Positions 9,497-17,730 of a stretch of DNA of 60,883 nucleotides are shown here, piece by piece. Origin of the DNA: Burkholderiales bacterium (GTDB taxonomy: Bacteria > Pseudomonadota > Gammaproteobacteria > Burkholderiales > Burkholderiaceae_D). The stretch lies in contig CANGAW010000011.1 in assembly GCA_947451925.1 (NCBI GenBank), positions 1-60,883 on the forward strand. The letters are read 5' to 3'. Positions within the stretch are counted from its first letter, which is position 1. Every line of letters starts with the position of its first letter. The notes under the pieces are model-generated. The model was not told where the DNA came from. It saw only the letters and a list, made by a program, of their open reading frames with translations, and ran no database searches. The position numbers and the translations under genes are program-made.

Positions 9497-10399
9497 ATGA
9501 ACTGGAATTTTTTCTTCGAAGTGTTAATCGGCGGCCTGCTCTCCGGCGTGATGTATGCGTTAGTGGCGCTCGGTTTCGTACTGATTTACAAAGCCTCAGG
9601 CGTGTTCAACTTCGCACAGGGTGCGATGGTGTTTTTTGCCGCACTAACCTGTGTGTCGATGGTGAACCAGTGGGGCTGGCCGCTGTGGGCTGCCATTGCT
9701 GCCACCGTAGTCGTGATGGCGGCGCTGGGTCTGGGCATTGAGCGCATCGTATTGCGCCCGCTGGTCAATCAGCCGGAAATTTCTTTGTTCATGGCCACCA
9801 TCGGCCTGTCGTTTTTCATTGAGGGCTTAGCGCAGCTGCTGTGGGGCTCGCAAGTGCAGCGGCTGGATCTGGGGATTGAAGACGTGCCCATCGAGAGCCT
9901 GCTCGACAATTTCAACATCATGGTCTCGAAGTTCGATGTGATTGCGGCCTGCATTTGCGCTTTGCTGGTCACTTGCCTGGCCTTGTTTTTTTCCAAAACA
10001 AAAATTGGCCGTGCATTGCGCGCCGTGGCCGACGATCATCAGGCCGCCCTCGCGGTTGGCATTCCGTTGCAACAAATCTGGGCCATTGTCTGGGCTGTGG
10101 CCGGCTTCGTGGCGATGGTGGCGGGCTTGCTCTGGGGTTCGCGCAATGGCGTGCAATTTTCGCTGACCTTTGTCGCACTCAAAGCGCTGCCGGTGTTAAT
10201 TCTCGGTGGCTTTACGTCGGTGCCGGGCGCCATTATCGGCGGGCTCATTATTGGTTCTTCCGAAAAGCTCGCTGAAGTCTATCTCGGCCCCTTTGTCGGC
10301 GGCGGCATCGAGGGCTGGTTCCCGTATGTGTTTGCGTTGCTGTTTTTGCTGGTGCGGCCGGAAGGCTTGTTCGGCGAAAAAATCATTCGACGTATTTAA
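9497..10399 (+). CDS. ABC transporter permease, LivH-like
   Basis: A 300-residue integral membrane protein with about eight hydrophobic helices. It opens GGLLSGVMYALVALGFVLIYKASGVFNFAQGAMVFFAAL, a hallmark of the LivH family (the GxVYALxALGxxLIY...NFAQG pattern). The late segment TFVALKALPVLILGGFTSVPGAIIGGLIIG matches the conserved EAA-like loop that contacts the ATPase. It would form the translocation pore with the LivM-like protein downstream. Only a weak ribosome site precedes the ATG. Confidence 0.9.
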   Translation: MNWNFFFEVLIGGLLSGVMYALVALGFVLIYKASGVFNFAQGAMVFFAALTCVSMVNQWGWPLWAAIAATVVVMAALGLGIERIVLRPLVNQPEISLFMATIGLSFFIEGLAQLLWGSQVQRLDLGIEDVPIESLLDNFNIMVSKFDVIAACICALLVTCLALFFSKTKIGRALRAVADDHQAALAVGIPLQQIWAIVWAVAGFVAMVAGLLWGSRNGVQFSLTFVALKALPVLILGGFTSVPGAIIGGLIIGSSEKLAEVYLGPFVGGGIEGWFPYVFALLFLLVRPEGLFGEKIIRRI

Positions 10400-10407
10400 G
10401 GATAAGC

Positions 10408-11466
10408 ATGCTCTACCGCGAAGCAGGACAATTCAAATCCAGTTATGAAGCCGATAACCAGATTTTCCCGATCAGGCAAGACCGACTCGGCATGCTGGTG
10501 CTGTTGCTGGTGGCATTTATTGGCGTGCCGCTGCTGGCCTCGCCCTACCTGTTTTCGGCGATTTTGATTCCCTTTCTGATCTTTGCCCTGGCCGCGCTGG
10601 GTCTCAATATTCTGACCGGCTATGCCGGGCAATTATCGCTGGGCTCGGCCGCGTTCATGGCCGTTGGCGCTTTTGCGTCGTATAACTTTGTGCTGCGCAT
10701 TCCGGGCATTCCTTTGCTGCTGGCCTTTATTCTCGGCGGCTTGTGCGCGGCCATGGTCGGCATTGCCTTCGGTTTACCGTCTTTGCGCATTCGCGGCTTT
10801 TATCTGGCCGCCTCGACACTGGCCACGCAGTTCTTTGTAGTGTGGGCGCTCACCAAAATTCAGTGGTTCACCAACTACAGTTCCTCGGGTGTGATCACGG
10901 CGCAAAAAATGACGGTGCTCGGTTACGAGTTTGCGTCGCCAGCGGCCAAGTATGTGCTGGTACTGGTGATTGTCAGCGTCATGGCGCTGCTGGCCAAAAA
11001 CATGGTGCGCTCCAATGTGGGCCGCTCATGGATGGCGGTGCGCGACATGGACGTGGCCGCCGAAGTCATTGGCATTCGTCTGATGCGCACCAAACTACTG
11101 GCCTTTGCAGTCAGCTCGTTTTACTGCGGCGTGGCGGGCGCCTTGTATGCGTATGCGTATCTGGGCACGGTAGAGCCTGAAGCCTACAGTCTGGATTTGT
11201 CTTTCCGTATTTTGTTCATGGTCATCATCGGCGGGCTGGGCTCGATTTTGGGTTCCTTCCTTGGCGCCGCGTTTATTGTGCTGCTGCCGACGGTGCTCAA
11301 TATTCTGGCGCACGCTTTGTCGATGCCGACTTCGGTGGCGTCGAATCTGGAACTGATGGTGTTCGGCGCACTGATTATTTTCTTTTTGATTATCGAGCCG
11401 CACGGGCTGGCAAGACTGTGGCAAATCGCCAAAGAAAAACTGCGTCTGTGGCCGTTCCCGCATTAA
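10408..11466 (+). CDS. ABC transporter permease, LivM-like
   Basis: 352 residues; AAGGATAAGC just before the ATG is a good ribosome site. After a polar N-terminus of ~30 residues the protein is a run of hydrophobic helices with LNILTGYAGQLSLGSAAFMAVGA, the family hallmark, and MVIIGGLGSILGSFLGAAFI near the end. It starts 8 nt after the LivH-like stop. Together they form the membrane channel of the importer. Confidence 0.9.
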   Translation: MLYREAGQFKSSYEADNQIFPIRQDRLGMLVLLLVAFIGVPLLASPYLFSAILIPFLIFALAALGLNILTGYAGQLSLGSAAFMAVGAFASYNFVLRIPGIPLLLAFILGGLCAAMVGIAFGLPSLRIRGFYLAASTLATQFFVVWALTKIQWFTNYSSSGVITAQKMTVLGYEFASPAAKYVLVLVIVSVMALLAKNMVRSNVGRSWMAVRDMDVAAEVIGIRLMRTKLLAFAVSSFYCGVAGALYAYAYLGTVEPEAYSLDLSFRILFMVIIGGLGSILGSFLGAAFIVLLPTVLNILAHALSMPTSVASNLELMVFGALIIFFLIIEPHGLARLWQIAKEKLRLWPFPH

Positions 11467-11512
11467 TTGATAGTTGGACTTAGTTGGATTTCACAAGAAG
11501 GAGGAGAAGCCT

Positions 11513-12811
11513 ATGAAACGCATTAAATCACTGCTGCTTGCTGCCTTGCTGCTGAGTGCTGCAAGCATGGCCTGGTCACAACAGTTCATTCCTATGTTGT
11601 CCTATCGTGTTGGCGCCTATGCGGCCGGCGGCACCGGCTTTTACGGCGGCGTCATTGACTACATGAATCTGGTCAACATGAATGGCGGCATCAACGGCGT
11701 CAAGCTCAACTGGGAAGAGTGCGAAACCGAATACAACGCTTCACGCGGCGTTGAATGTTATGAACGGCTGAAAAGCAAAAACGGTGGCGCGTCCATCGTT
11801 GAACCACTGTCGACCGGCATCGCTTACGGCATTCTGGACCGGGTCGGCGTCGACAAAGTGCCGATGACGACGCTGGGTTATGGCCGCTCGGATGCGGCCA
11901 ACGGCAAAGTGTTCCCGTATGTGTTCCCGCTGCTGACCACTTACTGGAATCAGGCCGCGGCGATGGTGAACTACCTCGGCGAAAAATCCGGTGGCATGGA
12001 CAAATTGCGCGGCAAAAAAATTGTTCATCTCTACCATGACTCGGCCTACGGTAAAGAACCGCTGCCAGTGCTGGAAGCGGAAGCGGCCAAATATGGTTTC
12101 GAGCTGATCAAGATTCCGGTCGCGCCTCCCGGCAATGACCAGCAATCGCAATGGCTGCAAATTCGTCAGACCAAACCGGACTACGTGATCATGTGGACCT
12201 TTGGCGTGATGAGTGCGGTGGGCTTAAAAACCGCGCAGCGCAACGGCTTCCCGCGCGAAAAAATGCTCGGCGTCTGGTGGGCAGGTTCGGAGGAAGATAC
12301 CGAACCGGCTGGTGATGCGGCAAAAGGCTACACCACGATGACCTTCAACACGCCAGGCAACTATGCGGTGCTGGACGAAATTCGCAACAAAGTCTATGCC
12401 GCCGGCAAAGGCAATCTGGCTGACAAGGAACGCATTGGTAACGTCTTCCACATGCGTGGTGTGACCGCCGGCATTCTGATGGTAGAAGCGATTCGCAATG
12501 CCCAGGCCAAGTTCGGCAAGGGCAAAGTCATGACCGGTGAACAAGTGCGCTGGGGTCTGGAAAATCTGAACATTGATGCCAGCCGTCAGAAAGCCCTGGG
12601 CGCCTTCGAGATGTTCCCGCCGATCAAAACCTCTTGCGATGACCATGAAGGCTCGGGCGCGGTCAAGGTGCAGCAATGGGATGGCAAGCAATGGGTTGCG
12701 CTGTCCAAAACCTGGATCACGGGTGACAAGGCGCTGGTGCGTCGACTGCTGGAAGAATCGTCAGCCGCTTATGCCAAAGAAAAAGGCATTACACCGGCGT
12801 GCATGAAATAA
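11513..12811 (+). CDS. Periplasmic substrate-binding protein of Liv-type ABC transporter
   Basis: The start at 11513 is chosen because AAGGAGGAGAAG lies directly upstream and a Sec signal peptide follows: MKRIKSLLLAALLLSAASMAWS, cleaved near residue 22. The 432-residue precursor matches the Peripla_BP_6 group: GGTGFYGGVIDYMNLVN, NGGINGVKLNWEECETEYN, and two lobes suited to ligand capture. It is the receptor for the importer encoded around it and has by far the strongest ribosome site in the operon, consistent with high expression. This subgroup is often seen beside acyl or aryl CoA ligases, so an acid substrate is plausible, but that is inference. Confidence 0.88.
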   Translation: MKRIKSLLLAALLLSAASMAWSQQFIPMLSYRVGAYAAGGTGFYGGVIDYMNLVNMNGGINGVKLNWEECETEYNASRGVECYERLKSKNGGASIVEPLSTGIAYGILDRVGVDKVPMTTLGYGRSDAANGKVFPYVFPLLTTYWNQAAAMVNYLGEKSGGMDKLRGKKIVHLYHDSAYGKEPLPVLEAEAAKYGFELIKIPVAPPGNDQQSQWLQIRQTKPDYVIMWTFGVMSAVGLKTAQRNGFPREKMLGVWWAGSEEDTEPAGDAAKGYTTMTFNTPGNYAVLDEIRNKVYAAGKGNLADKERIGNVFHMRGVTAGILMVEAIRNAQAKFGKGKVMTGEQVRWGLENLNIDASRQKALGAFEMFPPIKTSCDDHEGSGAVKVQQWDGKQWVALSKTWITGDKALVRRLLEESSAAYAKEKGITPACMK

Positions 12812-12845
12812 GTGCGCAGGGAAGTAATGAGAAAGACCTAACGGT

Positions 12846-12867
12846 GGTCCCGATGAAAATCGGGACC
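12846..12867. repeat. Dispersed palindromic repeat, single hairpin copy
   Basis: GGTCCCGAT-GAAA-ATCGGGACC forms a perfect 9-bp stem with a GAAA loop, followed by CCGTGTCTTT, the usual edge of this repeat family. It sits between the binding-protein gene and the second ATPase gene and may stabilise or attenuate the transcript after the highly expressed binding-protein gene. Confidence 0.8.
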
Positions 12868-12925
12868 CCGTGTCTTTCGTGATGAACTTAGGTTTTTTAT
12901 TTATGCAGGCTGTAAAGATCACACC

Positions 12926-13738
12926 ATGACCAACGCAGAAGCCATCCTTGCCGTCAACAACATCGAAGTCATTTATGACCATGTGATTCTGGTCTTGAAG
13001 GGCGTGTCGCTGACGGTACCGCGCGGGAAAATCGTCGCCCTGATGGGAGCTAATGGTGCGGGCAAATCGACCACCCTCAAATCCATTTCGACTTTGCTGC
13101 GCGGCGAGCGCGGCGATGTCACCAAAGGCAGTGTTGAATTCAATGGCGAGCGCATCGATCAGCTGACCCCCAATGAACTGGTCAAACGCGGACTGTCGCA
13201 AGTGATGGAAGGTCGTCATTGCTTTGGTCACTTAACGATTGAAGAAAACCTGCTGACCGGCGCGTACACGCGCAAGATCAATCGCGCCGAATTGAAAGTA
13301 GCGCTGGAGAAGGTGTATCACTATTTTCCGCGACTCAAACAACGTCGCACTTCCCAGGCCGGTTATACCTCCGGCGGCGAACAGCAGATGTGCGCCATCG
13401 GTCGCGCCTTGATGGCCAAGCCTTCGATGATTTTGCTTGATGAACCTTCGATGGGACTGGCGCCGCAAATCGTTGAAGAAATTTTCGAAATCGTCAAAGA
13501 CTTGAATCACACCGAGCAAGTCTCGTTTTTGCTGGCAGAACAAAACACTACCGTCGCACTGCGTTATGCCGACTTTGGCTACATCCTCGAAAACGGCCGC
13601 GTAGTGATGGAAGGCGCAGCAAGCGACTTGAGCGCCAATGAAGATGTGAAAGAATTTTATCTTGGCGTCTCGGGTGCCGGACGCAAGAGCTTCCGAGACA
13701 TGAAGTTTTACCGGCGCAGAAAACGCTGGCTGGCTTAA
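12926..13738 (+). CDS. ABC transporter ATPase, LivF-like
   Basis: A 270-residue ATPase with Walker A GANGAGKSTTLKS, signature YTSGGEQQMCAIGRAL, Walker B MILLDEPSMGLAP and LAEQNTTVAL with the usual LivF Gln-Asn. The C-terminus runs on beyond DVKEFYLGVSG with a basic tail (KSFRDMKFYRRRKRW) seen in transporters linked to CoA ligases. It completes the transporter with the LivG-like partner, from which it is separated by the permeases and binding protein. Confidence 0.9.
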   Translation: MTNAEAILAVNNIEVIYDHVILVLKGVSLTVPRGKIVALMGANGAGKSTTLKSISTLLRGERGDVTKGSVEFNGERIDQLTPNELVKRGLSQVMEGRHCFGHLTIEENLLTGAYTRKINRAELKVALEKVYHYFPRLKQRRTSQAGYTSGGEQQMCAIGRALMAKPSMILLDEPSMGLAPQIVEEIFEIVKDLNHTEQVSFLLAEQNTTVALRYADFGYILENGRVVMEGAASDLSANEDVKEFYLGVSGAGRKSFRDMKFYRRRKRWLA

Positions 13739-13769
13739 ATCCACTCACTCCATTTTTCTGCAGGTTTCC

Positions 13770-15023
13770 ATGCCCGATTTATTTGATGCCTTAGAGGCAC
13801 GCGACCCCGCCGCTCGTGAACGCGATCTGCTTAGCGCCTTGCCTGCACTGGTTGCGCAGGCGCAGGCAACCGCCGGCTGGGCTGGCATTTTGCAAGGCGT
13901 AAACGCCGGCGAGATTACTTCGCGCCAGGCACTGGCGCAATTGCCTGTCACCCGCAAAGCTGATCTAAAAGAGCGCCAGCATGCAGCGCTGCCTTTTGGC
14001 GGATTGAACAGCACGCCGGTGCAAAAGCTGAGCCGGATTTTCATGTCGCCGGGGCCGATTTTTGATCCGGAAGGACGCAGCGAAGATTACTGGCGCTATG
14101 CGCGTCCCTTGCATGCGCTGGGTGTGCGTAGTGGCGACATTATTCAAAACTGTTTCGCTTACCACTTTACGCCGGCCGGCTTAATGGTCGAAGGTGGCGC
14201 TGCCAAGCTGGGCTGCCCGGTGATCCCGGCGGGCAGCGGCCAGACTGAAATGCAGGTGCAGGCCATGACGCTGCTGCGTCCAACGGTGTATGCAGGCACG
14301 CCGTCATTTTTAAAAATCATTATCGAAAAAGCGCTGGAGATGGGCGCTGATATTTCCAGCCTGTCCAAAGCCTTAGTCGGTGCCGAAGCCTTGCCGCCAT
14401 CGCTGCGCAACTGGCTGCAGGAACATGGCGTGGCCCATGTACTGCAAACCTATGGCTCGGCCGACATCGGCAACATCGCGTATGAAACCCTCACTGACGG
14501 TGTGCTGAACCCTGGCATGGTCATTGATGAAAGCCTGCTACTGGAAATTGTGCGCCCCGGCACCGGCGACCCGCTACCCGTTGGCGAAGTCGGTGAAGTC
14601 GTCATCACCTCGTTTAACCCTGACTACCCCTTGCTGCGTTTTGCCACCGGCGATATGTCGGCCGTGTTGCCAGGAATCTCGCCCTGCGGCCGCAGCAATA
14701 CCCGCATTAAAGGCTGGATGGGACGGGCTGACCAGACCACCAAAATCCGGGCCATGTTTGTCCATCCTTCACAGGTGGCCGAGATCGCCCGCCGCCATCC
14801 GCAAATACGCAAAGCCCGTCTGGTTGTCTCTGGCGAAATGGCCAATGATGTGATGACCTTGCATTGCGAAGTGACAGACCCGACATCGATGAACGACCAG
14901 TTGGACGCCATCGTTGCCAGCATCCGCGACATCACCAAACTGCGTGGTGACGTTAAATTAGTTGCTGCCGGCAGTTTGCCCAATGATGGCAAAGTGATTG
15001 AAGACGCACGCAGCTATCAATAA
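13770..15023 (+). CDS. Phenylacetate-CoA-ligase-like AMP-binding enzyme
   Basis: A 417-residue ANL enzyme of the PaaK-like type: LPVTRKADLKERQ, then GPIFDPEGRSEDYWRYARPLHALGV, SGDIIQNCFAYHFTPAGLMVEGGA, QTYGSADIGNIAYE and the C-terminal hinge GRADQTTKIRAMFVHPSQVAEI. It lacks a canonical glycine-rich P-loop, as is common for this group. It should join a carboxylic acid to CoA with ATP. It is the last gene of the transport operon, 31 nt after the LivF-like gene, and gives the operon a second acid-activating enzyme. The substrate (aryl or other acid) is undetermined. Confidence 0.85.
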   Translation: MPDLFDALEARDPAARERDLLSALPALVAQAQATAGWAGILQGVNAGEITSRQALAQLPVTRKADLKERQHAALPFGGLNSTPVQKLSRIFMSPGPIFDPEGRSEDYWRYARPLHALGVRSGDIIQNCFAYHFTPAGLMVEGGAAKLGCPVIPAGSGQTEMQVQAMTLLRPTVYAGTPSFLKIIIEKALEMGADISSLSKALVGAEALPPSLRNWLQEHGVAHVLQTYGSADIGNIAYETLTDGVLNPGMVIDESLLLEIVRPGTGDPLPVGEVGEVVITSFNPDYPLLRFATGDMSAVLPGISPCGRSNTRIKGWMGRADQTTKIRAMFVHPSQVAEIARRHPQIRKARLVVSGEMANDVMTLHCEVTDPTSMNDQLDAIVASIRDITKLRGDVKLVAAGSLPNDGKVIEDARSYQ

Positions 15024-15073
15024 ACCGAACTAGTACTGATCAACACTGATCAGCGAACGCTGTTCTTGCTTCG

Positions 15074-15102
15074 CTTGCGCTGCGTCAAGCGCAAGTCCTT
15101 TT
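15074..15102 (+). terminator. Possible terminator after the ABC/ligase operon
   Basis: CTTGCGCT-GCGTCA-AGCGCAAG is a perfect 8-bp stem with a 6-nt loop followed by TCCTTTT. The T-run is short, so termination may be weak. It lies about 50 bp after the PaaK-like stop and before the next gene on the same strand. Confidence 0.5.
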
Positions 15103-15182
15103 AGCCCGACAACCTGCGACACCGCTTGTGTACTCATGCACAGCGGCAGTTCGCCGCAGACCATCAGGCAAAAGGAGAGTTG

Positions 15183-16733
15183 ATGCGCGCACTTGTTTCC
15201 CCTCACAGAATCCCTGCTCACCACCGGACCAGCAGCCAGACACGATCCCACTTACCGGCCAGTATGCCGATACTGCAAAGCCGGGCTGGCTTGCGCAGAC
15301 CTGATAGCTGGTGCAGACAACAGCGCGCCCACTACTACTTCGATGCCGGCCAGCAGACGGCCAAAACCTTGCGCGTGCTGCTGAGCGAAATCGCTGCAGG
15401 CCGCAATCGGCTGGGCCTGCAAACATCTGCGCAGTTGCTGGCGCAATCGATGGAAGGACTATTGCAATCGATTTGTCCGCAGATTGAAGATGATGCAAGC
15501 AGCCGTCATTATTTTTTGTCGCTGCTGCAAATGCATCTGAGCGGACTAAGCGCTGGCGAGTTACAACAGTTAACGCAAGGCTTGCGCTCGGCGCAATTCT
15601 CCGACTATGTTGTCGAATCGGTGATGGAAGACGGTTTGGATAGCAAAACGCCAGATTGCCTTACCCGCACCTTGCTGCACGCAGGAGAACTTTTTACGCT
15701 GCTCGAAGACTTCCAGCAAAACGCCTTGCACAATCAGGTCGCCATGACGAAGCTGGATGCAGACACTGCAAAGGCGGTGCGTCTGGCGCTGTCCGAGTGC
15801 GCGGGAAGCTGGCGGCAATCGAGCCGCACATTAGCAGACGCCAGTGAAGCGGCCCGGAAGCTGGCGGCCGCGCTGGCCTTGCCATCTTTACCAGACGAAC
15901 TGCTCAGTGCCAGGCTGGCTTCACCCTCCAGCATGCTGGCCTTGCACAATACACAGCTCTGCATTGACCCTGCTGTTGCTGCCCATCTGGTGCACGACCA
16001 CGAAGGCAAGTTGTTCGCCAACTTTTTGCGCGACATGCTGGAGATGCTGTTGACGAAAAAATTGTTTAGTCAGGAAGCGTCTGCCACTTCACTATCTGCA
16101 TCACAACGGCGCACGTTGCAAGCAGCCATTGATCAGATCATTGACCACACCCCACCCGACGCTGATGCGAGCCTGAAAGCACGGGCCCGTTTGGTCCGTG
16201 CCGGCGCAGCCAGTTTCGGCCGCATGCAGATTTTGCCGACCAAAGGCGTGGCACTGGGTCATGCGTGGATTGCTCCCTCCTTGTCGCTGACGCCGGACAC
16301 CAGCTTAATGGGCAAGGCGATAGGACAACGATTCATGCACTCCGGTTTTCAGCTCAACCCCGGTCTTTCAACAATTCGCGAATGGCCTTTGAAATTTTTG
16401 AGTGCTGCTGAAAATGAAGAGCAATATCCGGCACACTTTGCCTGGCACCTGCCGGTACCGGTTGATCTGCTGCGCCTGCAACAGGCCGCCGCCGACATCA
16501 CCCAAGATTGGCAGGCGCGTGGCTTGCCTTATCGCTTTATTGGCACCAGACCCGGCATGGAAGCCACTGGTTGCCGCATCACCGTCTGGCAAACCATACA
16601 GCGCGGGCTAGACGCCGACGCGCGGGCGCTCTTTGATCACTACAACTGCGGCTTGCCCGAGCCGGAATCTCCGACCGAGCTTTGGTTGCGCATGGATGGC
16701 TTGATGCGATGGCTGGATGAGTTGGGAGAATAA
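15183..16733 (+). CDS. Unknown 516-aa protein, possible phospho-lyase-like C-terminus
   Basis: I do not recognise this protein with confidence. AAAAGGAGAGTTG fixes the start at 15183. Residues ~1-45 are disordered-looking (Ser, Pro, His, Arg rich), ~50-375 are mostly alpha-helical with no transmembrane segment, and ~385-516 look like a compact alpha/beta domain. In that domain, FAWHLPVPVDLL (from ~419), GLPYRFIGT (~447-455), CRITVW (~464-469) and CGLPEPESPTE (~489-499) follow each other in the order and spacing of motifs in OspF/SpvC effectors and LanKC lyase domains. The catalytic Lys of those K-x-H motifs is not present (A-W-H here). The similarity is faint pattern matching, not a proven homology. 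It stands alone between the ABC operon and a toxin-antitoxin pair. Confidence 0.7.
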   Translation: MRALVSPHRIPAHHRTSSQTRSHLPASMPILQSRAGLRRPDSWCRQQRAHYYFDAGQQTAKTLRVLLSEIAAGRNRLGLQTSAQLLAQSMEGLLQSICPQIEDDASSRHYFLSLLQMHLSGLSAGELQQLTQGLRSAQFSDYVVESVMEDGLDSKTPDCLTRTLLHAGELFTLLEDFQQNALHNQVAMTKLDADTAKAVRLALSECAGSWRQSSRTLADASEAARKLAAALALPSLPDELLSARLASPSSMLALHNTQLCIDPAVAAHLVHDHEGKLFANFLRDMLEMLLTKKLFSQEASATSLSASQRRTLQAAIDQIIDHTPPDADASLKARARLVRAGAASFGRMQILPTKGVALGHAWIAPSLSLTPDTSLMGKAIGQRFMHSGFQLNPGLSTIREWPLKFLSAAENEEQYPAHFAWHLPVPVDLLRLQQAAADITQDWQARGLPYRFIGTRPGMEATGCRITVWQTIQRGLDADARALFDHYNCGLPEPESPTELWLRMDGLMRWLDELGE

Positions 16734-16951
16734 ATGACGCTGCAAAAACTTGTTACCCACCTCTTACTTCATCCAATAATTCAAAATGCCGAGCAGATCA
16801 CGGATATCACGAACCAGTTCTGCTTCATCGCAATTGGGGCACCACATGATCATAGCTCCTTGATAGACAACATGAAAAAATCATCAATTCGTCCGCAAGT
16901 TATCACATTACTATCGATTAATGATCCGCCCCACGTGAAAATGCCAAATAC

Positions 16952-16998
16952 TAGAAATTGATTGAAATATTCGCTATAGTTTCCTTTAAATGGAAACT
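16952..16998 (+). promoter_or_regulatory. abiE promoter with overlapping inverted-repeat operator
   Basis: TAGAAA (16952-16957), a 17-bp spacer and TATAGT (16975-16980) make a plausible sigma-70 promoter whose start point would fall within a few bases of the abiEi ATG at 16990. AGTTTCC (16978-16984) and GGAAACT (16992-16998) form a perfect inverted repeat that covers the end of the -10 box and the start codon. AbiEi-type antitoxins are known to repress their own promoters through inverted repeats, so this is the likely operator. No Shine-Dalgarno is visible, so the message may be leaderless. Confidence 0.6.
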
Positions 16999-17730
16999 AA
17001 TCAAAAATTTTCAATCAAAAAGCTGGTAACGCAGCTTGCGTGGGATGCACCTTACAGTACGCAGGATTTGGCGGCGCTTGGTCTGCGTCCGACTCACGCT
17101 GCACGTTTGGCTGAGTCTGGCTGGCTCAAGCGTTTAGGACGCGGCGTCTACCAAGTACCCAATGGCAAACTAGATCGCGATAAAACGATCGCCTTCCTGG
17201 CGTCCCAGGTAAGCGGACTGCATGTGGGCGGGAAGACCGCTCTGGCATGGCGAGGCACCCGCCAGAATCTCGCGGTTACGGAAAGACTGATACTTTGGGG
17301 CCACAAAAATGGGCGCTTGCCAGTCTGGTTTACGAAGACATTCCATAGCATTTACCAAACCACAAAAATCTTTGATGACACACTGCCACCTGACTATGGC
17401 CTGGCACCCTTGCCTGCTGGTCATCCCAAGCTCATGGTGTCGGTTCCTGAACGGGCTTTGCTTGAACTTTTCAGCGACACCGGCAAGCTTCAGTCTTTGG
17501 AAGAAACCATGAACCTTGCGGAAAGCGTGCGTAACCTGCGCCCGGATGTTCTGGAAATGTTATTGAGTCATACCACCCGTATCAAAGTAGTACGCCAGGC
17601 AAAGGCGCTCGCTGAAAACCTTGATCTGCCCTGGCTAGATCTGGCGCACAAGCATAGTCAACGCTTGGGAAGTGAGCGTCGCTGGATCGCTGTTACCCGG
17701 GACAAACGGATACTGACTTTAAAAAAATGA
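16990..17730 (+). CDS. abiEi: AbiEi-type antitoxin (type IV toxin-antitoxin)
   Basis: A 246-residue protein with an N-terminal winged helix (PYSTQDLAALGLRPTHAARLAESGWLKRLGRGVYQVP), as in AbiEi_3_N, then the AbiEi core (LHVGGKTALAWRG, VSVPERALLELFSDT). Family members have an N-terminal DNA-binding domain for autorepression and a C-terminal domain that counters the toxin. The toxin ATG overlaps the stop (ATGA). The codon usage and base composition of this pair are AT-richer than the neighbours, which suggests horizontal acquisition. Abortive-infection (phage defence) activity is known for some relatives and is only possible here. Confidence 0.88.
   Translation: METNQKFSIKKLVTQLAWDAPYSTQDLAALGLRPTHAARLAESGWLKRLGRGVYQVPNGKLDRDKTIAFLASQVSGLHVGGKTALAWRGTRQNLAVTERLILWGHKNGRLPVWFTKTFHSIYQTTKIFDDTLPPDYGLAPLPAGHPKLMVSVPERALLELFSDTGKLQSLEETMNLAESVRNLRPDVLEMLLSHTTRIKVVRQAKALAENLDLPWLDLAHKHSQRLGSERRWIAVTRDKRILTLKK

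Noticed and set aside
16734..16961. 75-codon frame between the unknown 516-aa gene and abiEi.
   Set aside because: Starts on an ATG next to a stop codon with no ribosome site, and the sequence has no recognisable family. It is probably non-coding spacer in the AT-rich junction.
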